In this document: positions 39,127 to 47,561 of the stretch, piece after piece
Layout: the number at the start of each line of letters is the position of its first letter
Position numbering within the stretch: the first letter of the stretch is position 1
Assembly: GCF_000380025.1 (NCBI RefSeq)
Contig: NZ_KB904187.1
Coordinates: forward strand, 1 to 63,416
From: Streptococcus entericus DSM 14446
Lineage (GTDB): Bacteria > Bacillota > Bacilli > Lactobacillales > Streptococcaceae
Length of the DNA stretch: 63,416 bases
Reading direction: 5' to 3'
Notes under the pieces: model-generated
Seen by the model: only the letters and a program-made list of their open reading frames with translations
Database searches by the model: none
What the model was told of the DNA's origin: nothing
Made by a program: the position numbers and the translations under genes

Positions 39127-39783
39127 ATGATTATTCGCCCTTACATTGCCTCTGATGAGAAGGGTTGGGTTTATACCAAAGCCCTCAGCTACCTCTTTTC
39201 CCCTTTTTTTGACGATCGTGAACCAACTAAGCCTGATCGTGACCAAACTGTTTTTGAAGATAGAATCGAGTTGGTAGTAGAAGAAGAGGGGCAGATTGTT
39301 GGTTTGTTAGACATTGATATCTACAATCCAGACTATAGCCGTAAATACCTCTATGCTCCTGCGGATAAGGTGGCGTATTTTACCAATCTAGCTGTTCATC
39401 CTGATTATCAGGGGCGAGGCATTGCTCAGGCTCTGTATCAAGAAGCCTACATCCAGCTTTTGGAAAAAGGGGTGGAAAAATTGGCTATCTTTACCCGTGA
39501 GGGTGACGCAGCCAATCACCTCTACCAAAAATGGGGCGGGCAGCTTGTCTGTCAAGATTGGTTGGTGGTCGGAGTTCCAAAAGACCTTCCCCAACCGAGC
39601 TTTGCGATTGACTTAAGGGCTCAGCAAATCCGTCTGACAGGTCAAGATGGTCAACCTCAGCCTTATTATCTCCGTGAGGGGATTTATATCGTGGCAAAAG
39701 AGGCAGATTTAGCCCATTTTACGATTGACACGATGTATAAGGAATACACGTATGTGATTGAATTGCCTAAAAAGAACGACTAA
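39127..39783 (+). CDS. GNAT-family N-acetyltransferase
   Basis: The 218-residue protein has a GNAT domain in residues 1-150 with the acetyl-CoA loop YFTNLAVHPDYQGRGIAQALYQEA and NHLYQKWGG at the end of the fold. A C-terminal extension (150-218) has no motif I recognise. Acceptor unknown. AAAGGAAA precedes the ATG. Confidence 0.85.
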   Translation: MIIRPYIASDEKGWVYTKALSYLFSPFFDDREPTKPDRDQTVFEDRIELVVEEEGQIVGLLDIDIYNPDYSRKYLYAPADKVAYFTNLAVHPDYQGRGIAQALYQEAYIQLLEKGVEKLAIFTREGDAANHLYQKWGGQLVCQDWLVVGVPKDLPQPSFAIDLRAQQIRLTGQDGQPQPYYLREGIYIVAKEADLAHFTIDTMYKEYTYVIELPKKND

Positions 39784-39806
39784 TGATGGTATGAAAGGAA
39801 GAGAGC

Positions 39807-40136
39807 ATGTCCCAAGAAACGGAACACATTACCCAAATGGAAAAACAATTAACCCAGCAGCTGATGTGGCTAAACGTCATGGAGCAGCAAGTAAGGCTTG
39901 GGTTTGAGCAGCTGACAAGAGCAGAAGAGCTCTTTGCCTACTATGGTAGCCAGCAGTGGAGAGAACACCTAGCCTTAGACGAGGCAGGAAAGTTACCATC
40001 TGGCCTCAAACGAGGGGTGCTGTCAGAAGACGGCATCTACAATGCTCTGCTTGATTACAAAGAATTGGCAGAAGATCTTATCGCACTCGGTCAGCAAATG
40101 CAAGAGGTACTAGCCAAAACAGCTGACCATGCTTAG
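39807..40136 (+). CDS. DUF4298 family protein
   Basis: The 109-residue helical protein has alternating charged and Leu/Gln residues (QMEKQLTQQLMWLNVMEQQVRLG), then LKRGVLSEDGIYNALLDYKELAEDL, typical of DUF4298, a small streptococcal/lactococcal family without known function. GGAAGAGAG precedes the ATG. It follows the GNAT gene by 23 bp and is probably co-transcribed. Confidence 0.75.
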   Translation: MSQETEHITQMEKQLTQQLMWLNVMEQQVRLGFEQLTRAEELFAYYGSQQWREHLALDEAGKLPSGLKRGVLSEDGIYNALLDYKELAEDLIALGQQMQEVLAKTADHA

Positions 40137-40220
40137 CAAGTCTTAGGGGCCTCATCACTTACCATCAGCGCCAGTCCCAGTCAAAGAGAAAGATGTTGCT
40201 GAAAAAACAGGACATTTCAC

Positions 40221-40269
40221 TTGACATGGGACCTTGCTTGAGTTACAATAAACTTGTATCAGATACAAG
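40221..40269 (+). promoter_or_regulatory. Promoter and palindromic operator of the Rrf2 gene
   Basis: TTGACA (40221-40226) and TACAAT (40244-40249), 17-bp spacer. Right at the predicted start is a perfect palindrome, CTTGTATC-A-GATACAAG (40253-40269). Confidence 0.85.
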
Positions 40270-40292
40270 AACAACTAAAAAAGGAGGAGCTC

Positions 40293-40724
40293 TTGGATAC
40301 TAAATTTTCAGTTGCCCTGCATATTTTAGCCTATATTTCTGAGACCAGTCGACAGGTCTCGTCTGAAGCCTTGGCCCAAAGTGTGGGCACCAACGCGAGC
40401 TATATCCGTAAAGTAGTCGCTCTGCTGAAGCGAGCAGACTTGATTGTTTCCCATCAGGGGAAAACAGGCTACCAGCTGACGCGTTTGCCAGAGGAAATCA
40501 GCTTATTGGACATCTATCGTGCGACCCAAGAAGTTGAACAGATAAGGCTATTTCACACCCACCAGCAGCCAAACCAAGCCTGCCCAGTAGGCAAGCACAT
40601 CGAACAAGCGATTTCCCCCTTGTTTGCCAAGGTTGAGCGACAACTTGAACTGGAATTGGCTCATCAAACGCTGGCTCAAGTGATTGCAAATCTCTACCAG
40701 TCTGCTGGTCAGCAATCTGTTTGA
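40293..40724 (+). CDS. Rrf2-family transcriptional regulator
   Basis: The 143-residue repressor-type protein starts at TTG 40293 after GGAGGAG; the ATG 39 bp upstream lies inside the operator and has no site. The winged helix is KFSVALHILAYISE ... VSSEALAQSVGTNASYIRKVVALLKRADLI, and LTRLPEEISLLDIYRA is the Rrf2 dimer region. Only one Cys (NQACPVGK) lies where Fe-S members have three, so it is likely a thiol-based or ligand sensor of the YwnA type. Operator copies lie upstream of itself and of the quinone reductase gene. Confidence 0.88.
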   Translation: MDTKFSVALHILAYISETSRQVSSEALAQSVGTNASYIRKVVALLKRADLIVSHQGKTGYQLTRLPEEISLLDIYRATQEVEQIRLFHTHQQPNQACPVGKHIEQAISPLFAKVERQLELELAHQTLAQVIANLYQSAGQQSV

Positions 40725-40797
40725 AAGTAGAAGGGATAGGAAACCAGTTTTTTCTCATCTGGCTTTTGACAGCCAGATTGATTTTGGGGAGAAATGA

Positions 40798-40816
40798 ACT
40801 TGTATCGGATACAAGT
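40798..40816 (+). promoter_or_regulatory. Second palindromic operator
   Basis: ACTTGTATC-G-GATACAAGT, a perfect 19-bp palindrome, shares 16 of 17 core positions with 40253-40269. No clear promoter or gene is attached to it. Confidence 0.8.
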
Positions 40817-41042
40817 ACAAACAAACCGATTTTTGTTCTTATTAGTTGTTATCAAGCTGATAGTTGGCAGGGTCTGGAGCATGCCTGGCAGAGCGAGCTT
40901 GAAATCTAGACAGCTAGTACCGTCTGAAAGCGATTAGTTGAAGCGGCAGGTTGACGAGAAATTTCCGTCATGAGGTTTTTTCAGCGGAGGAGCCTAGCGG
41001 ATTAAAGGAGAGGGTTGCTGATTGTCATACTGTCCCTAACAA

Positions 41043-41063
41043 TGTATCTGTATCAAGTACAAA
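41043..41063 (+). promoter_or_regulatory. Degenerate third operator before the quinone reductase gene
   Basis: TCTGTATCAAGTACAAA matches the Rrf2 palindrome CTTGTATCAGATACAAG at 12 of 17 positions and keeps the TGTATC half. Confidence 0.5.
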
Positions 41064-41169
41064 TCAAAGAGTGGTATTCTTCACCCCATTCTTAGAAATG
41101 AACAGGCTCATACTTAGCTAGACTGATGTGCGAATCAGTCCACAAAAAAATATTAGAAAAGAGAATATT

Positions 41170-42183
41170 ATGAAAGCAGCACAACACACCACTTATAATA
41201 AGAAAAATATCACCTTAACCTTTGCTGAACTTGCCAAGCCAAGTATCACAGCTGACCAAGTTTTGGTCAAGGTCACTGCAGCGGGTGTCAATCCGTTGGA
41301 CAACATGATTTCCTGTGGGGAAGTCAAGATGATTGTCTCTTATAACTTGCCATAGACCGCAGGCAATGAAGTGGTTGGTCTGGTCGAAGCTGTTGGAAGT
41401 CGTGTGAGCCAGTTTCAGGTCGGTGACCGTGTCTTTGCCCGTTTGCCGCTGGGTCAGATTGGCGCCTTTGCCGAGTATGTCGCAGTAGATGCCGCAGCTC
41501 TCGCTACCGTGCCTGACTACCTGACAGATGTCGAAGCGGCAGCGATTCCTCTGACTGCCCTAACCATCATGCAGGCCTTGGAGCTGATGGAGGCACAGGC
41601 TGGCAAGACGATCTTCATTTCTGGAGGAACAGGCGGTGTCGGTGGTATGGCTATTCCAATCGCTAAGGCCAAAGGCTTGACCGTTATCACCAACGGTGAT
41701 GGGGCAAATGCGGAGTGGGTTCTAGCCTTGGGGGCAGACCGCTTTATCGACTATAAAACTGAGGACTACACCAAGACCCTCAGCCAAGTGGACTATGTGC
41801 TTGATACCCTTGGCGGGGCAGAGACAGAGAAGCAGATGAGCATTATGAAAAAGGGCGGTCAACTCGTCTCCCTGCGAGCGATGCCAAATGGCGCTTTCGC
41901 TAAACGCATGCATCTTCCTAAATGGAAGCAAGTCCTCTTTGGATTGGTTGGTCGTCAGTTTGACAAAATGGCAGAGCGGTACGGTGTGGCCTACCATTTC
42001 ATCTTCGTCGAGAGCAATGGCAAGCAGTTGCAGGAAGTCGCAGACCTCTTTAGTCAGCTCCAGATTAAGCCATCTATTGATACGGTTTACCCCTTTGAAG
42101 AGGTTAATGCTGCTCTGGATAAGGTCGCTAATGGTCGCTCACGAGGCAAAACAGTCTTAACCTTTGAAGGAGGCAAGAAATGA
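41170..42183 (+). pseudogene. Zinc-type NADPH:quinone reductase, interrupted by an amber codon
   Basis: One frame encodes a 337-residue medium-chain quinone oxidoreductase: KVTAAGVNPLDNM, GNEVVGLVEAVGSRV, the nucleotide-binding ISGGTGGVGGMAIPIAKAKG, and a C-terminus SRGKTVLTF. At 41353-41355 a TAG stands between NLP and TAGNEVVG, where relatives have Gln or another residue; a CAG-to-TAG change explains it. The frame is open on both sides. Start is ATG 41170 after AAAAGAGAAT. Either a recent pseudogene, a sequencing error, or an N-terminal fragment with a reinitiated remainder. It would be the target of the Rrf2 regulator. Confidence 0.85.
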
Positions 42184-43022
42184 GTTATGTACAGACAGGA
42201 AACCAGTACCTGACCGTTTTTGGCAACAAGATTGCCTACCGTGAATTAGGACAGGGGCAGTCTCCTTTGCCTCTCGTCATGCTGACGCACTTGGCTGCCA
42301 CCATGGATCAATGGGATCCGAGACTACTGGACCTGCTGGCGGAGCAGCAGCATGTGATCGTGTTTGATTTACCCGGTGTCGGAGCTAGTCAGGGGAAGGT
42401 GGCTGGCACCATTCCCAAAATGGCAGCGCAGGCCATCGCGATTGTCAAAACCCTCGGTTATGACCGTATCAACCTCTTGGGACTGTCCATGGGTGGCATG
42501 ATTGCCCAAGAAATGGTGCGTCAGGAAAGTGCCATGGTCAATCGCTTGGTCTTGGCTGGGACAGGTCACCGCGGGGGCCTTGAGATTGACCGTGTGACGG
42601 GTAAGACCTTTCGCTACATGGCAAAGGCGCTGCTAAATCGTGTCGATCCCAAACGCTATATTTTTTACAATCACGATGACCAAGGGCGTTTGGAAGCCGA
42701 AAAGGTCTTGGGGCGGATGGCGCAAAGAGCAGCTGCCTTTGCAGATGAAACCATGTCGGTTCAAGGCTTCTTGACCCAGCTCAGAGCCATCAAGCGGTGG
42801 GGAAAAGCCGCAGAAGATGACCTCAGTCACATCAAGCAGCCAACCTTGATTGTTAACGGCGACAAGGACATGCAGGTCCCAACCCAAAACTCGCTCATCA
42901 TGCACGACAAGATTGCCAATAGCCAGCTGATTATCTACCCCAAGGCAGGGCATGGCTCGATTTTCCAATACGCCGAAGACTTTGCCAAAACGCTACAAGT
43001 ATTTTTGGAGATGACAACGTAA
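42180..43022 (+). CDS. Alpha/beta hydrolase
   Basis: The 280-residue protein overlaps the quinone reductase frame by 4 bp (ATGA). It has LTHLAATMDQWDPR near the oxyanion hole, VFDLPGVGAS, nucleophile Ser in LGLSMGGMIAQE, Asp in NGDKDMQVP and His in AGHGSIFQ. Substrate unknown; operon position with a quinone reductase and Rrf2 regulator suggests a stress or detoxification role. If the upstream amber codon stops ribosomes, coupling could reduce its translation. Confidence 0.85.
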   Translation: MSYVQTGNQYLTVFGNKIAYRELGQGQSPLPLVMLTHLAATMDQWDPRLLDLLAEQQHVIVFDLPGVGASQGKVAGTIPKMAAQAIAIVKTLGYDRINLLGLSMGGMIAQEMVRQESAMVNRLVLAGTGHRGGLEIDRVTGKTFRYMAKALLNRVDPKRYIFYNHDDQGRLEAEKVLGRMAQRAAAFADETMSVQGFLTQLRAIKRWGKAAEDDLSHIKQPTLIVNGDKDMQVPTQNSLIMHDKIANSQLIIYPKAGHGSIFQYAEDFAKTLQVFLEMTT

Positions 43023-43082
43023 GTCTTCGGATTAAAGAAGAGCAAATTTGATTTACCTCTGGTGTTTTCTAGATGGAATTGT

Positions 43083-43090
43083 GCTATAAT
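43083..43090 (+). promoter_or_regulatory. Promoter of the LtrA-like gene
   Basis: TATAAT (43085-43090) with a TGC extension, 25 bp before the start codon at 43115. Confidence 0.6.
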
Positions 43091-43114
43091 CATCATCAGA
43101 AAGTGAGAAAATGT

Positions 43115-44209
43115 ATGCACAAAAAAGTTGAATTGAGTGAGCTTTTTTATGATTTGGTTTACGTCTATGCAGTCAGTCAGATTACAGGCCTGTTGCACCA
43201 CGGAGAGCTTTCTTTTGGAACGGTTTTTGCTTTTACGACGGGGTTAATCCTCTATGTGAACTCTTGGATGGTACAGATGGTCTTTACCAACCGTTTTGGG
43301 AAGAATTCCCTAACCAATATTGCCTTTATGTTTGCGCAGATGGTCTGCTTGCTCCTGTCGTCAAGGGCTATTACAGAAGATTGGTCAACACACTTTATCT
43401 GGTTTATTTTCCCGATGGCTGTGATTTCAGTCTTGCTCTTGCTTCAGTATATGATAGTATACAGCACTAGCCACAAGGACGCAGATAGGCGCCTGATTTG
43501 GCAATTCTTCATCGTCTTGGGATTGCGGTCAACAGCCTTATTGTTCGTCAGTTTTCTGCCTTACCAGTACGGTCTCCCGTTAGCAGTTGGTGGAATCCTC
43601 ATCACTTGGCTCTTACCTGGTTTGCTGACACGGTCATTTTCAGGAAAAATCGAAGAAGGACTGACGCTCATTCGTTTTCCCCATCTTATTGAGTGCTTAA
43701 CCCTTCTCGTCATCATTACTTTCGGGGAAATGATTATCGGCATTGTGCCTTACTTTAGCTCAGCTAACTTCTCCGTGACGTCACTAGTTGTATTTTTAGT
43801 GGTGATTAGTCTATTTATGATTTACATCATTGAGATGGATCATTTGATTGAAACAAAGCGAAGCGGTATCACCGGGAATGCAGCCATTTATTTGCATTAC
43901 CTCATCTTTTTTGGTCTAAGTTTTGTGACCACTGCTTTGGGCTTATTTTTAGAAGACACAGAACAGCTAGCGACCCAGTTGCTTTATGGAGGGATACTGC
44001 TCTTGATCATCGGTATCATGGGGCATTTGCCCTATAATAAGCCACAGTACCGTCTGAACAAGAGTCAACTGGCGATGATGGCTGGTTGCCTTGGACTGGG
44101 GTACGTGACGAGTTTTGTTGGGCAGCTGGACGGACGAGATGTGCTCATGGTGACAAGCCTTGTTCTCATCAGTATCTTCACCCTTCTTGCTCGATTTTAC
44201 ATAAAATAA
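43115..44209 (+). CDS. LtrA-like (low temperature requirement A) membrane protein
   Basis: The 364-residue protein starts with VELSELFYDLVYVYAVSQI, the FxDLxxVxA motif of LtrA, and has about ten membrane helices, with LVIITFGEMIIGI and a conserved EMDH region in the middle. The family was named from Listeria cold growth; the molecular role is unknown. I chose ATG 43115; an earlier in-frame codon at 43073 precedes the promoter. The gene appears monocistronic. Confidence 0.85.
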   Translation: MHKKVELSELFYDLVYVYAVSQITGLLHHGELSFGTVFAFTTGLILYVNSWMVQMVFTNRFGKNSLTNIAFMFAQMVCLLLSSRAITEDWSTHFIWFIFPMAVISVLLLLQYMIVYSTSHKDADRRLIWQFFIVLGLRSTALLFVSFLPYQYGLPLAVGGILITWLLPGLLTRSFSGKIEEGLTLIRFPHLIECLTLLVIITFGEMIIGIVPYFSSANFSVTSLVVFLVVISLFMIYIIEMDHLIETKRSGITGNAAIYLHYLIFFGLSFVTTALGLFLEDTEQLATQLLYGGILLLIIGIMGHLPYNKPQYRLNKSQLAMMAGCLGLGYVTSFVGQLDGRDVLMVTSLVLISIFTLLARFYIK

Positions 44210-44451
44210 GGTCAACTAAGAGAAAGGTGATCGGAGGGAACCAAATTTCTCGTCTAGCCATTGCTCAGTTGGTGAAGCAAAATGTGTTAACCCTAAGTCC
44301 ATATCGTCAAGCTAACTTGGGGATTGTGAGAGATTAGCGGGCTAGTTGTTTTGAATTTCCTACATCATTATCCGTTTATGCGAGTCACCAACTAAAAACA
44401 TCTGACAAAATCCTCTTCGTTTGCTATGATAGAAATGAGAGGAGGACGTTG

Positions 44452-45471
44452 ATGTCTAGTAATGAGCATAACAAGAATACCTATTTGATGCTGTCTAGTT
44501 TCCAGTACCTCTTTGCAATCGGGGTCTTGGTGGTGCATAGTGGCAGTCTCTTTGAAAATCCTGCTTATCATTTTATCGCTAAAAGTATTTTTGCTCGTCA
44601 AGCTGTCCCTTTCTTTCTTATCAGCTCGGCTTATTTTTTAAGGAAAAAAGCCATAAATTCGCCTCGAGCAGAAACGGTCTATTACCGAAAGCTTCTCAAA
44701 ACCTATGTGATTTGGAGTATGGTTTATCTGCCTTACGCTTTCTTTTATTTTCAGCAACTTAGCTTGCCTATTTACCTTTTGCCTATCGGGCTCTTGGTCG
44801 GCTTACTTTATGTGGGGGTATGCTACCAGCTGTGGTACATTCCGGCTCTCTTGCAGGGCTTGTTTTTGGTCAAAGCAGGGCGGCGCTATTTACCAAGTTG
44901 GCTACTGTTTAGTCTCATCTTATTGCTTTACTTATTTGGGAGTATCGAGACCTATACAGGTTACTTAGAGGGGACGGTCTTTGATACCATTTATCGATCT
45001 TACGCCCAAGTTTTCCTCACCAGCAGAAACGGACTCTTCTTTGCGCCACTGTTCCTCTACCTTGGGCAAGTTCTAGCGGATAAGGAAGATCACCCTATCT
45101 TTGCAGGAAATCGTGGTTGGAAAGTCCTTATTAGTTTGGTGCTTTTTTTAGCCGAGGCCAGTCTGATTTTTACTCGTCAAGGACTAGATAAAAATTTCTT
45201 TCTGACTCTCCCCATCTTTAGCCTCAGTCTGTTTAATTGGTGCCTGCATTACCCGACCGCAGTGCCCTGGTCAGGTCGCTCATTGAAAGACCTGAGTATG
45301 ATCATTTACTTTGTTCATCCAATCTTCATCGAGCTAAGCCTATTTGCCTTCAGGCAAGATGAGTTAAGCAGTTGGCAGCAAGGGCGTCTAGCTTTTACTA
45401 GTGCCCTCATCGGTAGTCATGTCATAGCTCTGCTATTTCTCAAATCAAAAAGAACGAAAAAGAACATCTAA
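44452..45471 (+). CDS. Acyltransferase family 3 membrane protein
   Basis: The 339-residue protein has about ten membrane helices and the acyltransferase-3 pattern: SSFQYLFAIGVLVVHSGS near the N-terminus (catalytic His), ARQAVPFFLISSAYFL, and IIYFVHPIFIEL near the end. Such enzymes add acetyl or other acyl groups to surface sugars or peptidoglycan; the acceptor is unknown. ATG 44452 has GAGGAGG; a TTG directly before it is less likely. A strong hairpin overlaps the stop codon. Confidence 0.85.
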   Translation: MSSNEHNKNTYLMLSSFQYLFAIGVLVVHSGSLFENPAYHFIAKSIFARQAVPFFLISSAYFLRKKAINSPRAETVYYRKLLKTYVIWSMVYLPYAFFYFQQLSLPIYLLPIGLLVGLLYVGVCYQLWYIPALLQGLFLVKAGRRYLPSWLLFSLILLLYLFGSIETYTGYLEGTVFDTIYRSYAQVFLTSRNGLFFAPLFLYLGQVLADKEDHPIFAGNRGWKVLISLVLFLAEASLIFTRQGLDKNFFLTLPIFSLSLFNWCLHYPTAVPWSGRSLKDLSMIIYFVHPIFIELSLFAFRQDELSSWQQGRLAFTSALIGSHVIALLFLKSKRTKKNI

Positions 45472-45497
45472 ACACAAAAAGATGTTCTTTATTTTTT
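45459..45497 (+). terminator. Terminator after the acyltransferase gene
   Basis: AAAGAACATCT (45459-45469) pairs with AGATGTTCTTT (45480-45490); ATTTTTT follows. Confidence 0.92.
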
Positions 45498-45514
45498 GTT
45501 TTTTATAAAAACCC

Positions 45515-45563
45515 TTGACAAACCTTTCTGAAAGCGTTACAATAAAAAGGTGGTTATAACAAG
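45515..45563 (+). promoter_or_regulatory. Promoter of gntR-agaS with cre-like and GntR-type operators
   Basis: TTGACA (45515-45520) and TACAAT (45538-45543), 17-bp spacer. TGAAAGCGTTACAA (45529-45542) matches a CcpA cre site with one poor position. TGGTTATAACAAG (45551-45563), centred on the palindrome GTTATAAC, reappears inverted in front of bgaC. Confidence 0.75.
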
Positions 45564-45578
45564 TTGGGAGGAAATGTA

Positions 45579-46346
45579 ATGCTTGAAACAACAGGTGACA
45601 AGCCTCTCTATCTTCAGCTGGTTGACGAACTGGAAACCACGATTCGAGAACAGATGTCTGTCAATGACAAATTACAGTCCGAGAGGGAGCTGACAGAGAA
45701 ATATGGTGTGAGCCGAATCACGGTTCGTCTGGCCTTGCAGGAGCTTGAGAGTAGAGGTCTTGTTTATAAGCAACAGGGAAAAGGAACGTTTGTTTCAGAG
45801 ATTAGTAGCTCGGTGGTCGATTTATCAGCTGCCTATAGTTTTACTGAGCAGATGAAAAAGATGGGCAAGGTGCCATCGACGACGATTATTTCCTTTAGCC
45901 AGAGTTTAGCACCGAGAGCACTGAGTGAGCAGATGGGACTAGGAGAGGGAGAGGAGGTCTACATTTTGGAGCGGCTCAGGCTAGCCGACCAAGTGCCGAT
46001 GATGCTTGAAATCTCTTATATACCAGTAGCTTATTTTCCTGAGCTCAGTCAGGAACTGCTAGAGAAAAAGCCCCTTTACGATGTCTTTGCGGAAGATTAT
46101 AAGCAACCGATACGCTTAGCAGAAGAAGAGTTTTTTGCTAGTTTGGCTCTGGATTATGATGCCAAGTGGTTGGCTATTCCAGAAAACAGTCCTGTTTTGC
46201 AGTTGCAACGGAAATCGTACAATGCCAAAAACAAGCTCATCGAGTATACTGTTAGCGTCGCCAGGGCAGACCAGTTCCGCTACAAGATAACCCATCGTCA
46301 ACAGAAAAAACCATTTTTTGGTCTTAATTTTAATAAAAAGAAATAG
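45579..46346 (+). CDS. GntR-family regulator (UTRA type), aga locus
   Basis: The 255-residue protein has a winged helix (PLYLQLVDELETTIREQM ... ERELTEKYGVSRITVRLALQELESRGLVYKQQGKGTFV) and a UTRA sugar-phosphate domain. It sits directly upstream of agaS with 11 bp between, so it probably senses a phosphorylated amino sugar or galactose derivative. ATG 45579 has GGGAGGA; a TTG at 45564 would put the Shine-Dalgarno inside the gene. Confidence 0.88.
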   Translation: MLETTGDKPLYLQLVDELETTIREQMSVNDKLQSERELTEKYGVSRITVRLALQELESRGLVYKQQGKGTFVSEISSSVVDLSAAYSFTEQMKKMGKVPSTTIISFSQSLAPRALSEQMGLGEGEEVYILERLRLADQVPMMLEISYIPVAYFPELSQELLEKKPLYDVFAEDYKQPIRLAEEEFFASLALDYDAKWLAIPENSPVLQLQRKSYNAKNKLIEYTVSVARADQFRYKITHRQQKKPFFGLNFNKKK

Positions 46347-46357
46347 GAGGAACTTAG

Positions 46358-47530
46358 ATGTTTGAACTATCTAAAGACAAGCTAGAAGCTCTGGGAGCCG
46401 AAATCACGACGCGTGAAATTCGCCAGCAACCAGAACTCTGGCAAGAAGCGCTTGAGCTGTATACCGCAGCCCAAGAGAAAATCACCGCTTTCCTAGACAA
46501 GGTGCGTGAAACCAGCCCAAACAAGCGTGTTAAAGTAATTTTCACAGGCGCTGGAACGTCTCAGTATGTTGGGGATACGATTCTCCCTTATCTGAAGGCC
46601 AACGGTGACCGTAGCCGTTACATCTTTGAAAGTGTCGGCACAACAGACTTGGTCTCTGTCCCTTTCCACCACCTTTTTGCTGACGAAACTCTGCTTTTGG
46701 TGTCCTTTGCTCGTTCAGGTAATAGCCCTGAGAGTGTGGCAGCTGTTGAATTGGCTAACCAAATCGTGCCAAATGCTTTCCACTTGACCATCACTTGTGC
46801 GCCTGAAGGACAGCTGGCTAAGCGTGCTGAGGGAGATGAGCGCAACTGCTTACTTCTCATGCCAAGTCGCTCAAACGATGCTGGTTTTGCTATGACAGGT
46901 AGCTTTACCTGCATGCTCCTATCAGCACTTTTAGTCTTTGATGAGAGCAAAGATTTGGCAACTAAAACAGCTGTGGTCAAAGAGATTGCCCGTATGGCTG
47001 ACGATATTGCTAGCCGTGAAGAAGATATCAAAGCGATTGTCGACTTGGACATTGAGCGGATCGTTTACCTGGGGTCAGGGCCGTTGGCTGGTCTGACACG
47101 CGAAGCCCAGCTCAAAGTGCTTGAGCTGACAGCAGGAAAATTGTCAACCATGTTTGATTCGTCTATGGGATTCCGTCACGGACCAAAATCATTTGTCAAT
47201 GAGAAAACATTGGTGGTTGATTTTGTCAACAACAATCCGTATACACGTGATTATGACCTTGACTTGTTAGAAGAGGTTTATGGTGATAAGATTGCTCTGA
47301 AGACCCTAGCTGTTGCCCAAAGAGGAGAGCGTAACTTTAGCGGTGACACCTTTGAGTTGATTTCTGATCAACTGATTGACGATGCTTATCTCGCATTACC
47401 AATGGTGTTTGTGGCTCAGATTATCTCACTCTTGTCATCTGTTAAGGTGGACAATACACCAGATACACCATCGGCAACTGGTACAGTTAACCGTGTCGTA
47501 AAAGGTGTTATCATTCACGATTACAACTAA
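46358..47530 (+). CDS. agaS: AgaS-family galactosamine-6-phosphate deaminase/isomerase
   Basis: The 390-residue protein has two SIS domains: FTGAGTSQYVGD with SFARSGNSPESVA, and YLGSGPLAGLTREAQLKVLELTAG with MGFRHGPKSFV. AgaS enzymes convert galactosamine-6-phosphate to tagatose-6-phosphate with loss of ammonia. In pneumococcus agaS follows the bgaC-PTS genes; here it precedes them with its own GntR gene. Confidence 0.92.
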   Translation: MFELSKDKLEALGAEITTREIRQQPELWQEALELYTAAQEKITAFLDKVRETSPNKRVKVIFTGAGTSQYVGDTILPYLKANGDRSRYIFESVGTTDLVSVPFHHLFADETLLLVSFARSGNSPESVAAVELANQIVPNAFHLTITCAPEGQLAKRAEGDERNCLLLMPSRSNDAGFAMTGSFTCMLLSALLVFDESKDLATKTAVVKEIARMADDIASREEDIKAIVDLDIERIVYLGSGPLAGLTREAQLKVLELTAGKLSTMFDSSMGFRHGPKSFVNEKTLVVDFVNNNPYTRDYDLDLLEEVYGDKIALKTLAVAQRGERNFSGDTFELISDQLIDDAYLALPMVFVAQIISLLSSVKVDNTPDTPSATGTVNRVVKGVIIHDYN

Positions 47531-47533
47531 AAA

Positions 47534-47556
47534 AGCGGGGCTTCCCGCCCCGCTAT
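47534..47556. terminator. Two-way terminator between agaS and the second gntR
   Basis: AGCGGGG and CCCCGCT form a 7-bp GC stem around CTTCCCG (about 47535-47555). The minus strand then reads a T run, so it is strongest for the minus-strand gntR. Confidence 0.8.
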
Positions 47557-47561
47557 GTTTG

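Larger units (their letters stand above)
40725..41169. other. 445-bp gap between the Rrf2 gene and its likely target
   Basis: Contains the second operator (40798-40816), a possible promoter TTGTCA (41017-41022) with TATCTG (41046-41051 region) 17-18 bp later, and a degenerate third operator TGTATC-AAG-TACAAA overlapping that -10. A short frame at 40721-40909 has no ribosome-binding site and is not credible. Confidence 0.4.

Noticed and set aside
40721..40909. Short frame after the Rrf2 gene
   Set aside because: No ribosome-binding site, and the second operator palindrome lies within it; composition is not protein-like.
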